The notes: generated by a model not told the origin, from the sequence alone. Counted from the stretch's first letter, positions 46,143 through 55,550 are shown. The stretch: DNA of 64,000 nucleotides from DIGJ01 sp041821315 (GCA_041821315.1 JBGUEO010000018.1:1-64000), one strand, 5' to 3'. Translations and numbers: made by a program.

Positions 46143-46490
46143 ATGGCAAAACGTGGAGGATTTTCTGGTGGAGGTATGCCAGGCAATATGAGTAACTTAA
46201 TGAAGCAGGCACAACGGATGCAAAAGCAGATGGAAGAAAAAACAAAAGAGCTGGAAGATCAAAATTATGAAGCAACAGCTGGCGGCGGTGCGGTGAGTGT
46301 TGTTGTGTCTGGAAAAAAGGAAGTTGTTTCGGTAAAGCTTTCGGAAGAAGTAGTAGATCCAGATGATATTGAGATGTTGGAAGATTTGATTGTAGCAGCA
46401 ACCAATGAGGCATTGCGTAAGATGGAAGAAGCTTCCCAAGAAGTAATGGGTTCTATAACAAATGGACTTGGTGGAGGACTTCCGTTCTAA
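46143..46490 (+). CDS. ebfC: YbaB/EbfC nucleoid-associated protein
   Basis: Small dimeric DNA-binding protein (115 aa) of the YbaB/EbfC family, usually encoded between dnaX and recR as here. A Gly-rich N-terminus (RGGFSGGGMPGNMSNLMKQA) precedes the helix MQKQMEEKTKELEDQ. The beta core EATAGGGAVSVVVSGKKEVVSV and the C-terminal helices ending GGGLPF follow. The stop overlaps the recR start by one base, indicating coupling. Confidence 0.95.
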   Translation: MAKRGGFSGGGMPGNMSNLMKQAQRMQKQMEEKTKELEDQNYEATAGGGAVSVVVSGKKEVVSVKLSEEVVDPDDIEMLEDLIVAATNEALRKMEEASQEVMGSITNGLGGGLPF

Positions 46491-47086
46491 TGGATTACTA
46501 TAGTGCTCAAATCAGCAAACTGATTGAAGAATTATCAAGACTTCCGGGTATCGGGAACAAATCGGCACAGCGTCTGGCATTTCACATTATCAATATGCCC
46601 AAAGAGCAGGTGCTGCAATTGTCACAAACGATTGTAAGTGCGAAGGAAACGGTTCGTTATTGTAACGAATGCTGTACATTAACGGATCAGGAAATTTGTC
46701 CGATTTGTAAAAGCATAAAGAGAAACCACAAGCAGATTATGGTGGTAGAAAATCCAAGAGATTTGGCTGCTTATGAAAAAACACAAAAGTACGAGGGCGT
46801 TTATCATGTGCTACATGGAGCGATTTCACCTATGCTTGGGATTGGACCGGCGGATATTCGGTTAAAGGAATTAATGACACGGCTTCAAGGTGATATAGAA
46901 GAAGTAATTATCGCTACAAATTCTAGTTTGGAAGGTGAGACAACTGCTATGTATATCAGTAAGCTTATCAAACCTACTGGTATCAAAGTAAGTCGAATTG
47001 CAAGCGGAGTTCCTGTTGGTGGTGATTTAGAGTATATTGATGAAATCACACTTCTGCGTGCCTTAGAGGGCAGGACAGAAATCTAA
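46490..47086 (+). CDS. recR: Recombination protein RecR
   Basis: RecR (198 aa) acts with RecO/RecF in RecA loading at gaps. The N-terminal helix-hairpin-helix region (LSRLPGIGNKSAQRLAFHI), a C4 zinc finger (CNECCTLTDQEICPIC), the Toprim domain (VVENPRDLAAYEKT, ATNSSLEGETTAMYI) and the C-terminal Walker-like region (GVPVGGDLEYIDEITLLRAL) are complete. Last gene of dnaX-ebfC-recR, followed by a terminator. Confidence 0.97.
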   Translation: MDYYSAQISKLIEELSRLPGIGNKSAQRLAFHIINMPKEQVLQLSQTIVSAKETVRYCNECCTLTDQEICPICKSIKRNHKQIMVVENPRDLAAYEKTQKYEGVYHVLHGAISPMLGIGPADIRLKELMTRLQGDIEEVIIATNSSLEGETTAMYISKLIKPTGIKVSRIASGVPVGGDLEYIDEITLLRALEGRTEI

Positions 47087-47108
47087 TTAAAAAGAAATCA
47101 GTACAATC

Positions 47109-47155
47109 ACAGACCTAGACAGTGTATAAGCACTCTGTCTCAGGTCTGTTTTTTA
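47109..47155 (+). terminator. Rho-independent terminator after recR
   Basis: ACAGACCT-GACAG (47109-47122) pairs with CTGTC-AGGTCTGT (47135-47149) and is followed by TTTTTT. Confidence 0.92.
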
Positions 47156-47165
47156 CGCTGTAGAT

Positions 47166-48137
47166 TTAATAAAATAGGTTCATAATAATTCCCTGAGTAT
47201 AATCTCCATACTTCTCACCAAATATATTAATACCGCCTATATGTTTGGCATTTTCTTTTATCTCAATTTTCAAGGAAATATAGGGTTTGTCATTAAGTTG
47301 TATTTGCTCAAGACGAATTGACCTGTTTAATAATTCTCCATCAATATATCCCCCATCCTCACGTATAGAAAAAGATTTTAAGATTCCATATTGGGTTCGT
47401 CCATTAGGCCATAAAGGAGGCGTGAGTTTTCCTCTTCTTGCTCCGAAGTCGCCTGGTGAGCGATAAGTTGATATTTCAACTCCATTGATGGAAACGGTAA
47501 TATCAGAAGGCCAGTTTTCAAGATAACCAGGTGCTTCGGAACATATTTCCATGGAAAATGAGATTTCATGTAATTCTAAAAGAGGGTTACTAATGTTAGG
47601 GAAACGGTATTCTATATACCCTTTATTAAACCAGATTAACTGTGCTTTTGAGCGAAAAGGTGAATAAAAAGATTTGACATTATCGTAGGCATCAATAATT
47701 CCGGATTCATCTGCGAGGCCGCAGGTAGGCTGGATATCACATTGATAATAATTGCCGATCGGCATATCCATGCTGATGGTATTGTTAATAGAATCAAGAT
47801 CAGCATCAAAGGTTTGTAGGTAAAATGACTGCATACTACAGATACATACTCTCATAGAGCCGTGTTTACCTGGTTGTGATTCAGTTACAATTAGCTTTGC
47901 ATCTTCAAGTGTCTTAATGTGAAGAGCGGTAGATGAAAAGGGAATGTTAAGAGTATCTGCTATTTCCTGCACTGACATGGCCGCATTTTTTAAAATATCG
48001 AGTATTTTTATTCTGATTGGAGAAGAAAGCGATTTTCCGATTTTCGCTATCTGTTCATGGTGTTCAGGGTTACTCAAATGAAGAATGATATCTCTTTCAC
48101 CTATAATTTTAATGTTTGTTTTTTTGAGTTGTGACAT
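47166..48137 (-). CDS. ArsR-type transcriptional regulator with C-terminal sensor-like domain
   Basis: A 323-aa regulator. An ArsR-like winged helix lies near the N-terminus (about residues 25-100; LSSPIRIKILDILKNAAMSVQEIADTLNI, then PFSSTALHIKTLEDAKLI). A long beta-rich C-terminal region of about 200 residues of unknown type (PSDITVSINGVEIST) follows and probably senses a ligand. It has no metal-binding Cys/His set of classical ArsR. It is divergent from a sugar ABC transporter operon, with a 236-bp AT-rich region between, so it is very likely that operon's regulator. An AAAGGA site lies upstream. Confidence 0.85.
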   Translation of the reverse strand: MSQLKKTNIKIIGERDIILHLSNPEHHEQIAKIGKSLSSPIRIKILDILKNAAMSVQEIADTLNIPFSSTALHIKTLEDAKLIVTESQPGKHGSMRVCICSMQSFYLQTFDADLDSINNTISMDMPIGNYYQCDIQPTCGLADESGIIDAYDNVKSFYSPFRSKAQLIWFNKGYIEYRFPNISNPLLELHEISFSMEICSEAPGYLENWPSDITVSINGVEISTYRSPGDFGARRGKLTPPLWPNGRTQYGILKSFSIREDGGYIDGELLNRSIRLEQIQLNDKPYISLKIEIKENAKHIGGINIFGEKYGDYTQGIIMNLFY

Positions 48138-48194
48138 ATCGTATTATTCCTTTCTTTTGTGTTTCTTGTTATTGGATATAGATATTATACACCT

Positions 48195-48350
48195 TTATTA
48201 CATAAAATACAAAACAAAAATACAATATTCATAAAAAATATCATAAAAACTAGTATAAATATACGAAAAAAAGCATTTTAATATAAAATATATTGATGTA
48301 ATACACAAAATATGATACCATTATTAATGTAATAAAAATAAATGTAATTC
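48195..48350. promoter_or_regulatory. Candidate operator region with four ATGTAAT motifs
   Basis: The intergenic region between the ArsR-type regulator and the transporter holds ATGTAATAC (48296), ATGTAATAA (48327) and ATGTAATTC (48342), plus the inverted copy TTATTACAT (48195-48203). The region is otherwise extremely AT-rich, so chance occurrence cannot be excluded. The arrangement, close before the ytfQ-like gene, fits a regulator binding site. Confidence 0.4.
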
Positions 48351-48373
48351 GAAAAGTATGTAGGAGGTTTAAG

Positions 48374-49366
48374 ATGAAAAAAATCAGAAAATTCGTTGCC
48401 GTAGCTTTAGCAACAACAATGGTATTTTCAATGGTAGCATGTAGCAAGAATGAAACGAAGGAGACGCAGACGGATGAGGGTACAATATCTGCAGGTGTTC
48501 TTTCAGGAAAAACAGTAGGCTTTGCCCAAACAGACAGTATGTCCTCATGGAGAACGACCGAAACAGATTCAATCAAGAAAAGTGTAGAAGAGGCTGGAGG
48601 AGAATTTATTGTAAAAGACGCCGGTGGAGATATTGCTACCCAGGAGTCAGATATTCGTGACCTTGCGGCAGCAGGAGTAGATTACCTTATTGTTGCACCA
48701 TTGGAAAGTAATGGGTTACAAGGCGCACTTGAGGAGGCAATGGAAAATAATATTCCTGTAATATTGGTAGATCGAGCCATTGATGGAGAAGCCGGTACTT
48801 ATTATACAACTGCCATTATGTCAGACTTTTTATTTGAAGGCGCACAGTGTGCGAAGGCTCTTGAAACAGCTCTTCCGGATGGAGGGAATATTGTAATTAT
48901 TAATGGCGGTTATGATTCTTCGACTTCCACTGATCGGCAGGCGGGATTTGTAGATGCTCTCGATTCTTCTAAGTATACAATTATTGCTGAGCAGGATGGA
49001 GAATGGCTTATGGATAAGGCACAATCCGTTATGGAGAATATTATCCAAGCGCAAGGGGGAGAAAATATTGATGTAGTATTTGCAGTAACTGATGATATGA
49101 TTCAAGGTGCTAAAACAGCAATAGAAGCTGCCGGATTAACTCCAGGAGAAGATATTTTGACACTTGGTATCGATGGTACCAAAGCTGCATTTGAAGATAT
49201 TGAAGCTGGAAAGCAACTTGCATCTTGTACATGCTCTCCTTACTTTGGACCAATTGTAGTTGCTACAATTGCACAAATCATTAATGGAACAACAATTCCT
49301 GCTGATATTACAAATGTTGATACTTTATATACAATTGATAACGTTGCAGTTGATTTGGGATTCTAA
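48374..49366 (+). CDS. ytfQ: Sugar ABC transporter substrate-binding lipoprotein, YtfQ-like
   Basis: Exported pentose/hexose-type binding protein (330 aa) with a lipoprotein signal (FSMVACSKN, lipobox Cys near residue 23). The mature fold is a type I periplasmic-binding protein. VGFAQTDSMSSWRTTETDSI, VDYLIVAPLESNGLQ, ILVDRAIDGEAGTYYTT, DRQAGFVDAL and AVTDDMIQGA closely parallel E. coli YtfQ, the galactofuranose-binding protein. First gene of a five-gene operon with ATPase, two permeases and a GH2 enzyme. A strong GGAGG site is present. Specificity for galactofuranose is inferred from similarity alone. Confidence 0.88.
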   Translation: MKKIRKFVAVALATTMVFSMVACSKNETKETQTDEGTISAGVLSGKTVGFAQTDSMSSWRTTETDSIKKSVEEAGGEFIVKDAGGDIATQESDIRDLAAAGVDYLIVAPLESNGLQGALEEAMENNIPVILVDRAIDGEAGTYYTTAIMSDFLFEGAQCAKALETALPDGGNIVIINGGYDSSTSTDRQAGFVDALDSSKYTIIAEQDGEWLMDKAQSVMENIIQAQGGENIDVVFAVTDDMIQGAKTAIEAAGLTPGEDILTLGIDGTKAAFEDIEAGKQLASCTCSPYFGPIVVATIAQIINGTTIPADITNVDTLYTIDNVAVDLGF

Positions 49367-49384
49367 TATTAATATGATTATATG

Positions 49385-49418
49385 AAGAACCACTTCTGTC
49401 GAATTAGAAGTGGTTCTT
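49385..49418 (+). promoter_or_regulatory. Intercistronic stem-loop between binding protein and ATPase genes
   Basis: Perfect 13-bp stem AAGAACCACTTCT (49385-49397) with AGAAGTGGTTCTT (49406-49418), immediately upstream of the ATPase gene's AAAGGAG site. No long T-run follows. Such hairpins commonly stabilise the binding-protein mRNA end and lower downstream expression. Confidence 0.75.
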
Positions 49419-49431
49419 GAAAGGAGTCACA

Positions 49432-50955
49432 ATGCCAGAAGTTTTATTGGATATTCAAGGATTAGAAAAAACATTCCCTGGTGTGAAAGCATTAAAAGGA
49501 GTAAGTTTGAAAGTTAATAAAGGCGAAGTTCACGCACTTATGGGTGAAAACGGTGCTGGTAAATCAACATTAATCAAGGTACTAACAGGGATATATCAAA
49601 AGACAGCAGGTACTATCGTATTTAATGGAGAAAGTATCAATGCAAGAACGCCAATTGAGGCAAATGATAAGGGGATTTCTACAATTTATCAGGAACTTAA
49701 TCTAGTATTATTCCAGACCGTATATGAGAATCTCTTTTTGGGAAGAGAACCAAGGTCGAAGCTTGGATGTATTGACCGTAAAGTTATGATTATCGAGGCA
49801 AAAAGAATTCTTTTAGAGTTAGGAATTGATATTGATGTAACAAAATCATTAAATTCCTATTCTACTGCGATTCAACAGATGGTTGCCATTGCCCGTGCCA
49901 TCAGTACAAATGCAAAGCTAGTTATTATGGATGAGCCCACTTCATCTTTGGATTCCAGAGAGGTTAAGGTGCTATTCCAAATCATAAGGAAGCTAAAAGG
50001 ACAAGGAATTAGTGTTATTTTCATAAGTCACAGACTGGATGAAATATTTGAGATATGTGACAGGCTGACTGTTTTCAAAGATGGTAAATATATTGGAGAT
50101 TATGATGTAAAAGATCTTGATCAGTTTAAACTGATATCATTGATGGTTGGAAAGGATACTATTAAGCTTGAGAGGACAAAGCATGGCTATAATTTTGCAA
50201 AGGCAGAGGAAATAATATGTATGAAGAATATAAAGCAAGGCATGCGCTTAAGTGGTATTAATATAGATATTAAACAAGGAGAAGTAGTTGGTTTGGCGGG
50301 ACTTTTAGGTTCTGGAAGAACGGAACTTGCCAAAGTACTTTTTGGTGTAACAGCTCCTGACGAAGGGGAAGTGCTTTGGTATGGACAACGTGGTAAAATA
50401 CATTCTCCTTCTGATGCAATTAAAAATGGAATGGGTTTTTGTACTGAAGATAGAAAGGTAGAAGGAATTATTCCACATCTTTCGGTAAAAGAAAATATTA
50501 CAATAGCGCTACTTCCTAAACTTAACACATTGGGTTTTGTTAAAACGAAAGAACAGAATGAAATCGTTAATCAATATATTGATAGACTTAAAATCAAGAC
50601 CCCTTCATCGGAACAGTTAATATGTAACCTTAGTGGTGGAAATCAGCAGAAAGTACTTTTGGCAAGATGGATGTGTATGAATCCAAAACTAATTATTATG
50701 GATGAACCTACTAGAGGTATTGATGTGGGCGCAAAAGTTGAAATTGAACAATTGATACAGGAATTATCAAAAAATGGAATTTCAGTATTAATGATTTCCT
50801 CAGAGATAGCGGAGCTTGAAAGAAATTGTGACCGCATTATCGTAATGCGTGAAGGGAAAAAAACAGGGGAACTCATTTGTGATGATATTTCACAGGATAA
50901 AATCATGAAAACCATTGCAATGGGTAATGAGCGTGAGGTGCAGGCGTATGATTAA
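49432..50955 (+). CDS. ytfR: Sugar ABC transporter ATP-binding protein, YtfR/RbsA-like
   Basis: Fused double-ATPase of the CUT2 sugar ABC class (507 aa). The first cassette has Walker A MGENGAGKSTLI (about residue 38) and Walker B VIMDEPTSSLD. Its signature region reads STAIQQMVAIARA. The second cassette has a modified Walker A LLGSGRTEL, the signature LSGGNQQKVLLARW and IIMDEPTRGIDVG. The start is ATG 49432 with AAAGGAG 6 nt upstream. It overlaps the next permease gene by 8 bp. Confidence 0.94.
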   Translation: MPEVLLDIQGLEKTFPGVKALKGVSLKVNKGEVHALMGENGAGKSTLIKVLTGIYQKTAGTIVFNGESINARTPIEANDKGISTIYQELNLVLFQTVYENLFLGREPRSKLGCIDRKVMIIEAKRILLELGIDIDVTKSLNSYSTAIQQMVAIARAISTNAKLVIMDEPTSSLDSREVKVLFQIIRKLKGQGISVIFISHRLDEIFEICDRLTVFKDGKYIGDYDVKDLDQFKLISLMVGKDTIKLERTKHGYNFAKAEEIICMKNIKQGMRLSGINIDIKQGEVVGLAGLLGSGRTELAKVLFGVTAPDEGEVLWYGQRGKIHSPSDAIKNGMGFCTEDRKVEGIIPHLSVKENITIALLPKLNTLGFVKTKEQNEIVNQYIDRLKIKTPSSEQLICNLSGGNQQKVLLARWMCMNPKLIIMDEPTRGIDVGAKVEIEQLIQELSKNGISVLMISSEIAELERNCDRIIVMREGKKTGELICDDISQDKIMKTIAMGNEREVQAYD

Positions 50956-51901
50956 GCAAGATTATTTGCAAGTAGTAAAAAAATACAGTGCAATCATTCT
51001 ATTGCTACTGTTTGTGTTGCTAAATACAATTATAACTCCAAATTTCTTTAGAATGAGTAATTTGAATAACATCCTAACACAGATATGCCCTACAATTCTA
51101 TGTGGTATGGGTATGACCCTTGTCATCTCCACAGGAGGAATTGATATTTCTGTTGGTTCTATTATGGCTCTTGCAGGTGTTTTAACAGCAAAACTCATTC
51201 CTAATATTGGGCTAATCCCTTCTGTTGCTGTATCTGTATTGGCGGCCATAATTGTTGGCTGCATTACTGGTATTATGGTTGGTAAGTTAAAATTACAGGC
51301 GATGGTAGTAACACTAGGATTAATGCTAGGTGTAAGAGGTGTTGCACAGGTTCTTTGTGATGGAAGAGACATTTATTTTAATAAGTTGGGACATGTAGGA
51401 GAGGAGCTTGCTCTCTGGGGTACATACAAAATTGGAGGAAGGATACCAATACAAATCATTCCGATTATACTATCTATTGTATTTGTATGGGTTTTGGCTG
51501 AAAAGACAGTCATTGGAAGACAGATACAAGCAGTTGGTGACAGTATCAAATCAAGTTCTTTGGCAGGAATTAATACTGCTAAAACTATGATGATTGTATA
51601 TGGAATGAGTGCATTTTTCGCTGCCTTTGCCGGTATATTTCAAGCAGCCAAGGTTTCTGTTGCAGCAGGCAGTTCATTAGGACAACTTGCTGAGCTTGAT
51701 GCAATTGCTGCAGTTGTAATTGGTGGTACTCCTATGATTGGAGGTAAGGCACATGTTATAGGAACTGTAATTGGTGCCATAATTATGCAGATGATTACCC
51801 TTACTTGCGTTATGAATGATATACCAGACCAGTATGCCCAGGTATTTAAGGCAATTATTATTATTCTCGCGGTATTTATTCAAAGGGAGCAGGCGAAGTA
51901 A
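50948..51901 (+). CDS. ytfT: Sugar ABC transporter permease, YtfT-like
   Basis: CUT2 ABC permease (317 aa) with about nine helices. GMGMTLVISTGGIDISVGSIMALAG is the family N-terminal signature, and the coupling segment AVGDSIKSSSLAGINTAK precedes LAELDAIAAVVIGGTPMIGG. It resembles YtfT of the galactofuranose transporter. ATG 50948 with GAGGTG upstream is preferred over an earlier ORF start inside the ATPase gene. Confidence 0.92.
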   Translation: MIKQDYLQVVKKYSAIILLLLFVLLNTIITPNFFRMSNLNNILTQICPTILCGMGMTLVISTGGIDISVGSIMALAGVLTAKLIPNIGLIPSVAVSVLAAIIVGCITGIMVGKLKLQAMVVTLGLMLGVRGVAQVLCDGRDIYFNKLGHVGEELALWGTYKIGGRIPIQIIPIILSIVFVWVLAEKTVIGRQIQAVGDSIKSSSLAGINTAKTMMIVYGMSAFFAAFAGIFQAAKVSVAAGSSLGQLAELDAIAAVVIGGTPMIGGKAHVIGTVIGAIIMQMITLTCVMNDIPDQYAQVFKAIIIILAVFIQREQAK

Positions 51902-51991
51902 AAAATTGCAATTATAGATGGATTAAAAAAACATAAATTATGCGTTGAAAACGAAATGCATAGATTGTTACAGCGCAGGAATGGAGAGGAT

Positions 51992-52990
51992 ATGAAGATA
52001 ATTAAAAAAGTATATAACTCGTTCTATTCAAGGAGTACGATTATAGCATTATTTTTTTTGGTTGTATTTTCAAGTATTATTTTTAGTGACAAAAATTTTT
52101 TGTCTACTGCAAATATACTAAATGTTTTATTGAAAGCCGCAAAAAACGGTGGTTTTTTGGCTTTGGGTATGACTTTTGTTATTTTATGTGCTGAAATAGA
52201 CCTTTCCGCTGGTGCGGTATTTGCACTGAGTGGTGTTGTTATGGGTCTGGTAGGACAGATTAATCCTTTTTTGGGAATTATTGTGGGATTAATGGTAGGA
52301 GCAGTATCTGGACTTTTGATTGGAATTATGGTGACAAAGATGAGGATATCTTCATGGATTGCCTCTCTGGCAATGCTGTTTGCTCTTAGGGGAGTAATAT
52401 TAATTATCGCTAAAAAATCTGTAGTAATTAGTGGAGATGTTATGACCTTTGCCAATACAAAGGTGTTGAGAGGTATAGTTCCGGGTATGGCAAGTGGTAT
52501 CTCTGTTCTGATTCCACTATTGTTTGTTAGCACATTTATTTGTATGTATATTTCACATTATACAAAGTTTGGTATGGGTTTATATTCTGTTGGAGGTAAC
52601 TGTGAGGCCGCTAGAATGATGGGAATTAACGTCGATAAAATAAAAATCAAGGCATTTATATTCTCTGGACTTATTGCAGCGCTGTCAGGGGTCTTACTTG
52701 CATCTAGTTCGGGTAGCGCTACTTTAAGTGCAGGAAATGTTTATGAAACCTATGCAATTGCTATGTGTGCAATTGGAGGCGTAAAATTATCTGGCGGAGA
52801 AGGTAAATTTTCTGGAACTTTTTTCGGGATACTAATTTACTTTATCATTAATACAATATTCACCTATTTGCCAACAAATATTTCGGTACATTGGCAGTCG
52901 ATTATTATGGGAGCATTAGTACTTGTATCCATAAGCTTACAAACAGAAGTATTTCAAGGCATAAGAATTAGAAAAAAACAAATGGAGTAA
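51992..52990 (+). CDS. Sugar ABC transporter permease, second subunit
   Basis: Second CUT2-type permease (332 aa) with ALGMTFVILCAEIDLSAGAVFALSG, SVGGNCEAARMMGINVDK and CAIGGVKLSGGEGKFSG. Paired with the preceding permease it would form a heterodimeric channel, as YtfT and YjfF do. The start is ATG 51992 following GGAGAGGAT. The 90-bp gap after the first permease gene contains no clear hairpin. The GH2 gene begins 4 bp after its stop. Confidence 0.92.
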   Translation: MKIIKKVYNSFYSRSTIIALFFLVVFSSIIFSDKNFLSTANILNVLLKAAKNGGFLALGMTFVILCAEIDLSAGAVFALSGVVMGLVGQINPFLGIIVGLMVGAVSGLLIGIMVTKMRISSWIASLAMLFALRGVILIIAKKSVVISGDVMTFANTKVLRGIVPGMASGISVLIPLLFVSTFICMYISHYTKFGMGLYSVGGNCEAARMMGINVDKIKIKAFIFSGLIAALSGVLLASSSGSATLSAGNVYETYAIAMCAIGGVKLSGGEGKFSGTFFGILIYFIINTIFTYLPTNISVHWQSIIMGALVLVSISLQTEVFQGIRIRKKQME

Positions 52991-52994
52991 ATAA

Positions 52995-54773
52995 ATGAGA
53001 GAGTTAATAACTAGATGGGGTAAAAAAATAGATGTAAATAATATACATAAAGAATATCCCCGTCCAAAACTTGTTAGAGACAGCTATTACAATTTAAATG
53101 GTGAATGGGAATATGCAATCAGTAAAGCAAAACATGTCGACAATTATACGGGGAAAATTCTAGTTCCATTTTCTCCTGAGACCGGTTTATCTGGAGTTAG
53201 TAAAACTGTAATGCCCGAGGATTATTTACACTATAGAACTAAATTTATATTACCTACTGGTTTGAAAAAAGATAGGGTGATTTTACATTTTGGGGCAGTG
53301 GATCAGGAATGTGAAGTGCATTTAAATGGAATTAGACTGGGCGAGCATAAAGGTGGATATTTGCCCTTTTCCTTTGATATAAGTGCAGAACTTTTGGAAG
53401 GTGAAAACACTTTAACACTATGTGTTGTAGATAAAACAGAATATGCGCCTCATGCAAGAGGAAAACAAAAGTTAGTGAAAAAAGGAAAGTATGGTTCGTT
53501 GTTTTATACTCCAAACAGTGGTATTTGGAAAACTGTATGGTTAGAGAGTGTAAGTGATAAATATATAATGGATGTTAAGATTACACCCCATTATGATAAT
53601 GCTGCCGTTGATTTTTTAGTTAAAACCAATGGTACATATGGGAATGCACATTTACAAATTTCAGATAAGGGAAGTTTTGTCTGCGAAATGGACATTAAGA
53701 CTGATATATCTGTTAATGTAAAACTAAATTCTTTTAAATCCTGGACACCCAATACCCCTAATCTATATGAGGTGGCGATAAGTTATGGTAATGACAATGT
53801 AACATCATACTTTGGTATGCGTAAATTTTCTGTTGAAAAAGACAAAAATGGCATATTGAGGTTTTTTGTTAACAATAAACCATATTTTTTTAATGGATTA
53901 TTGGATCAGGGCTATTGGCCGGAAAGTCTTCTTACACCACCAAGCGATGAAGCCCTTCAATATGATATTTTGAAATTAAAAGAGCTTGGATATAATACGA
54001 TTAGAAAACATATTAAGATTGAAGCAGAGAGATTTTATTATCACTGTGACAGGATTGGCATGATTGTATGGCAGGATATGCCAAACGGTGGTGGTGAGTA
54101 TAATATGGGATTCGTAACATATTTGCCCAATGCCTTTAATTGGTTTGCAAGAGGGGTTAAGGATAATATCTATTCTTTCTTTAAGCGAACGGATGAAGTG
54201 GGAAGGCAACAGTATTATGAGGATTTAGAGGGAATGGTTGAACTTCTTTATAATTATACCTCTATTGCTGTGTGGGTTCCATTTAATGAGGGATGGGGGC
54301 AATTTGACGCAGAAAAGGCTACTAAATTAATAAAAAGTATAGATAACACCAGGTTGATAAATGAAGCTTGTGGCTGGTTTGATCAGGGCGGTGGAGATAT
54401 GTATAGTATTCATAATTACATTCGAAAACTCAAGATAAAGATACGCAAGGATAGAGTGGTCGCTCTTACTGAGTATGGAGGATATTCTTATCCTGTAGTT
54501 GGGCATTTAGCTTGTGATAAAGAATTTGGATATAAAGCTTATAAATCCTCAGAAGAATTGACTGCGAATTATAAGCGACTTTGGGAGCAAGATATTTATC
54601 CGAATTTAAAACATGGATTATGTAGTGCGATTTATACTCAGACCACCGATATTGAAGAAGAAATTAATGGATTAATGACATATGATCGTGAGATTAATAA
54701 GATGCAAGAAGATGTTGTAAAAAAACTGAATGCAGACTTATATGAGCTATTTGATGCACTAACAAAAGAATGA
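52995..54773 (+). CDS. Glycoside hydrolase family 2 protein
   Basis: Cytoplasmic GH2 enzyme (592 aa, no signal peptide) with an N-terminal sugar-binding jelly roll (about 20-180), an immunoglobulin-like domain (about 185-280) and a TIM barrel. The acid/base glutamate lies in WVPFNEGWG (about residue 431) and the nucleophile glutamate in ALTEYGGYSY (about residue 497). GH2 includes beta-galactosidases, glucuronidases, mannosidases and a beta-galactofuranosidase. It is the last gene of the YtfQRT-like operon, so it probably cleaves an imported oligosaccharide. Shorter than LacZ because it lacks the large C-terminal domain. Confidence 0.9.
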   Translation: MRELITRWGKKIDVNNIHKEYPRPKLVRDSYYNLNGEWEYAISKAKHVDNYTGKILVPFSPETGLSGVSKTVMPEDYLHYRTKFILPTGLKKDRVILHFGAVDQECEVHLNGIRLGEHKGGYLPFSFDISAELLEGENTLTLCVVDKTEYAPHARGKQKLVKKGKYGSLFYTPNSGIWKTVWLESVSDKYIMDVKITPHYDNAAVDFLVKTNGTYGNAHLQISDKGSFVCEMDIKTDISVNVKLNSFKSWTPNTPNLYEVAISYGNDNVTSYFGMRKFSVEKDKNGILRFFVNNKPYFFNGLLDQGYWPESLLTPPSDEALQYDILKLKELGYNTIRKHIKIEAERFYYHCDRIGMIVWQDMPNGGGEYNMGFVTYLPNAFNWFARGVKDNIYSFFKRTDEVGRQQYYEDLEGMVELLYNYTSIAVWVPFNEGWGQFDAEKATKLIKSIDNTRLINEACGWFDQGGGDMYSIHNYIRKLKIKIRKDRVVALTEYGGYSYPVVGHLACDKEFGYKAYKSSEELTANYKRLWEQDIYPNLKHGLCSAIYTQTTDIEEEINGLMTYDREINKMQEDVVKKLNADLYELFDALTKE

Positions 54774-54803
54774 ACTTTGCAATAATATAAAATGAGAAAT
54801 AGA

Positions 54804-54830
54804 AAAAAGCCGCTAAATAGCGACTTTTTT
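54804..54830 (+). terminator. Rho-independent terminator of the sugar operon
   Basis: AAAAAG-CGCTA with TAGCG-CTTTTTT, a 10-bp stem with one C/A mismatch and a two-base loop, 30 bp after the GH2 stop. The remaining space to 54986 holds nothing I recognise. Confidence 0.85.
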
Positions 54831-54986
54831 CGTATCATTTTGGTTAATGAGAGGGGGAGAGTAATTCAAATGTATGAAAACCTCTTACAATTCATAGTAT
54901 AGCGAATAAATGTGACTAGAATGTGTACAGTTCCTAAAAAAAAAGTGAAAGACAAACTGGAATCTAAACAAATTATAAACTCCTTA

Positions 54987-55550
54987 TTAAGAAAGTGAAA
55001 AGGCGTATCGCATTCCAACGCAGATAAAATCAGCCAGACTCATAACTTGATCCAGTCGTGTAGTTTGCAAAAGCATATGATTGAGCATTCCAGATAAATT
55101 GACGATACCCGTAATATGAATATCTCCTACCGAGGGCAGTTCTTTGTCTACTCCAATTCCTGGAGAAAGAGCTCCTTCTCCTAACGTAACATATCCCACA
55201 TGACTTGCCGTTCCAAGAGAAGCATCAACCGCAATCACAAATGGATTATCATAAGAACCTGATATTTTGGATAAAATAAGGGACAGGTTTTTTGCATGTA
55301 CAGGGGATGCTAACGTTCCATAGATGTGCAAGTTCGGATAGCAGAGTTTGGAAAGCTTGTAACCAACTAAAGGACCTAGACAGTCACCTGTTGCACGATC
55401 GGAACCAATGCATACTAAAATAATTTCTTGCTCTTTATCTTTTGGTTTTTTTAAAAAGTCTTTTAGCGAGTGGCAAAATTCGTAAATAGCACTCCTGTCT
55501 TTTGGATTATAATACAGAGGAGTGCAAGTCTTTAGGGTTGTTTCATCCAT
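54987..55550 (-). CDS. yyaC: Spore protease YyaC family protein (DUF1256)
   Basis: A 187-aa protein of the YyaC/DUF1256 family, related to the GPR germination-protease fold and found in spore formers. VCIGSDRATGDCLGPLVGYKL, ASPVHAKNL, VIAVDASLG and the GIGVDKELPSVGDIHITGIVN stretch are characteristic. The actual substrate is not established. GGAG lies 10 nt before the ATG. Monocistronic on the minus strand; forespore expression is expected but I saw no clear promoter. Confidence 0.93.
   Translation of the reverse strand: MDETTLKTCTPLYYNPKDRSAIYEFCHSLKDFLKKPKDKEQEIILVCIGSDRATGDCLGPLVGYKLSKLCYPNLHIYGTLASPVHAKNLSLILSKISGSYDNPFVIAVDASLGTASHVGYVTLGEGALSPGIGVDKELPSVGDIHITGIVNLSGMLNHMLLQTTRLDQVMSLADFICVGMRYAFSLS

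Noticed and set aside
52024..52533. 169-aa minus-strand ORF opposite the second permease gene
   Set aside because: Antisense shadow of a hydrophobic permease; Ile/Thr/Pro-rich with no recognisable motifs.
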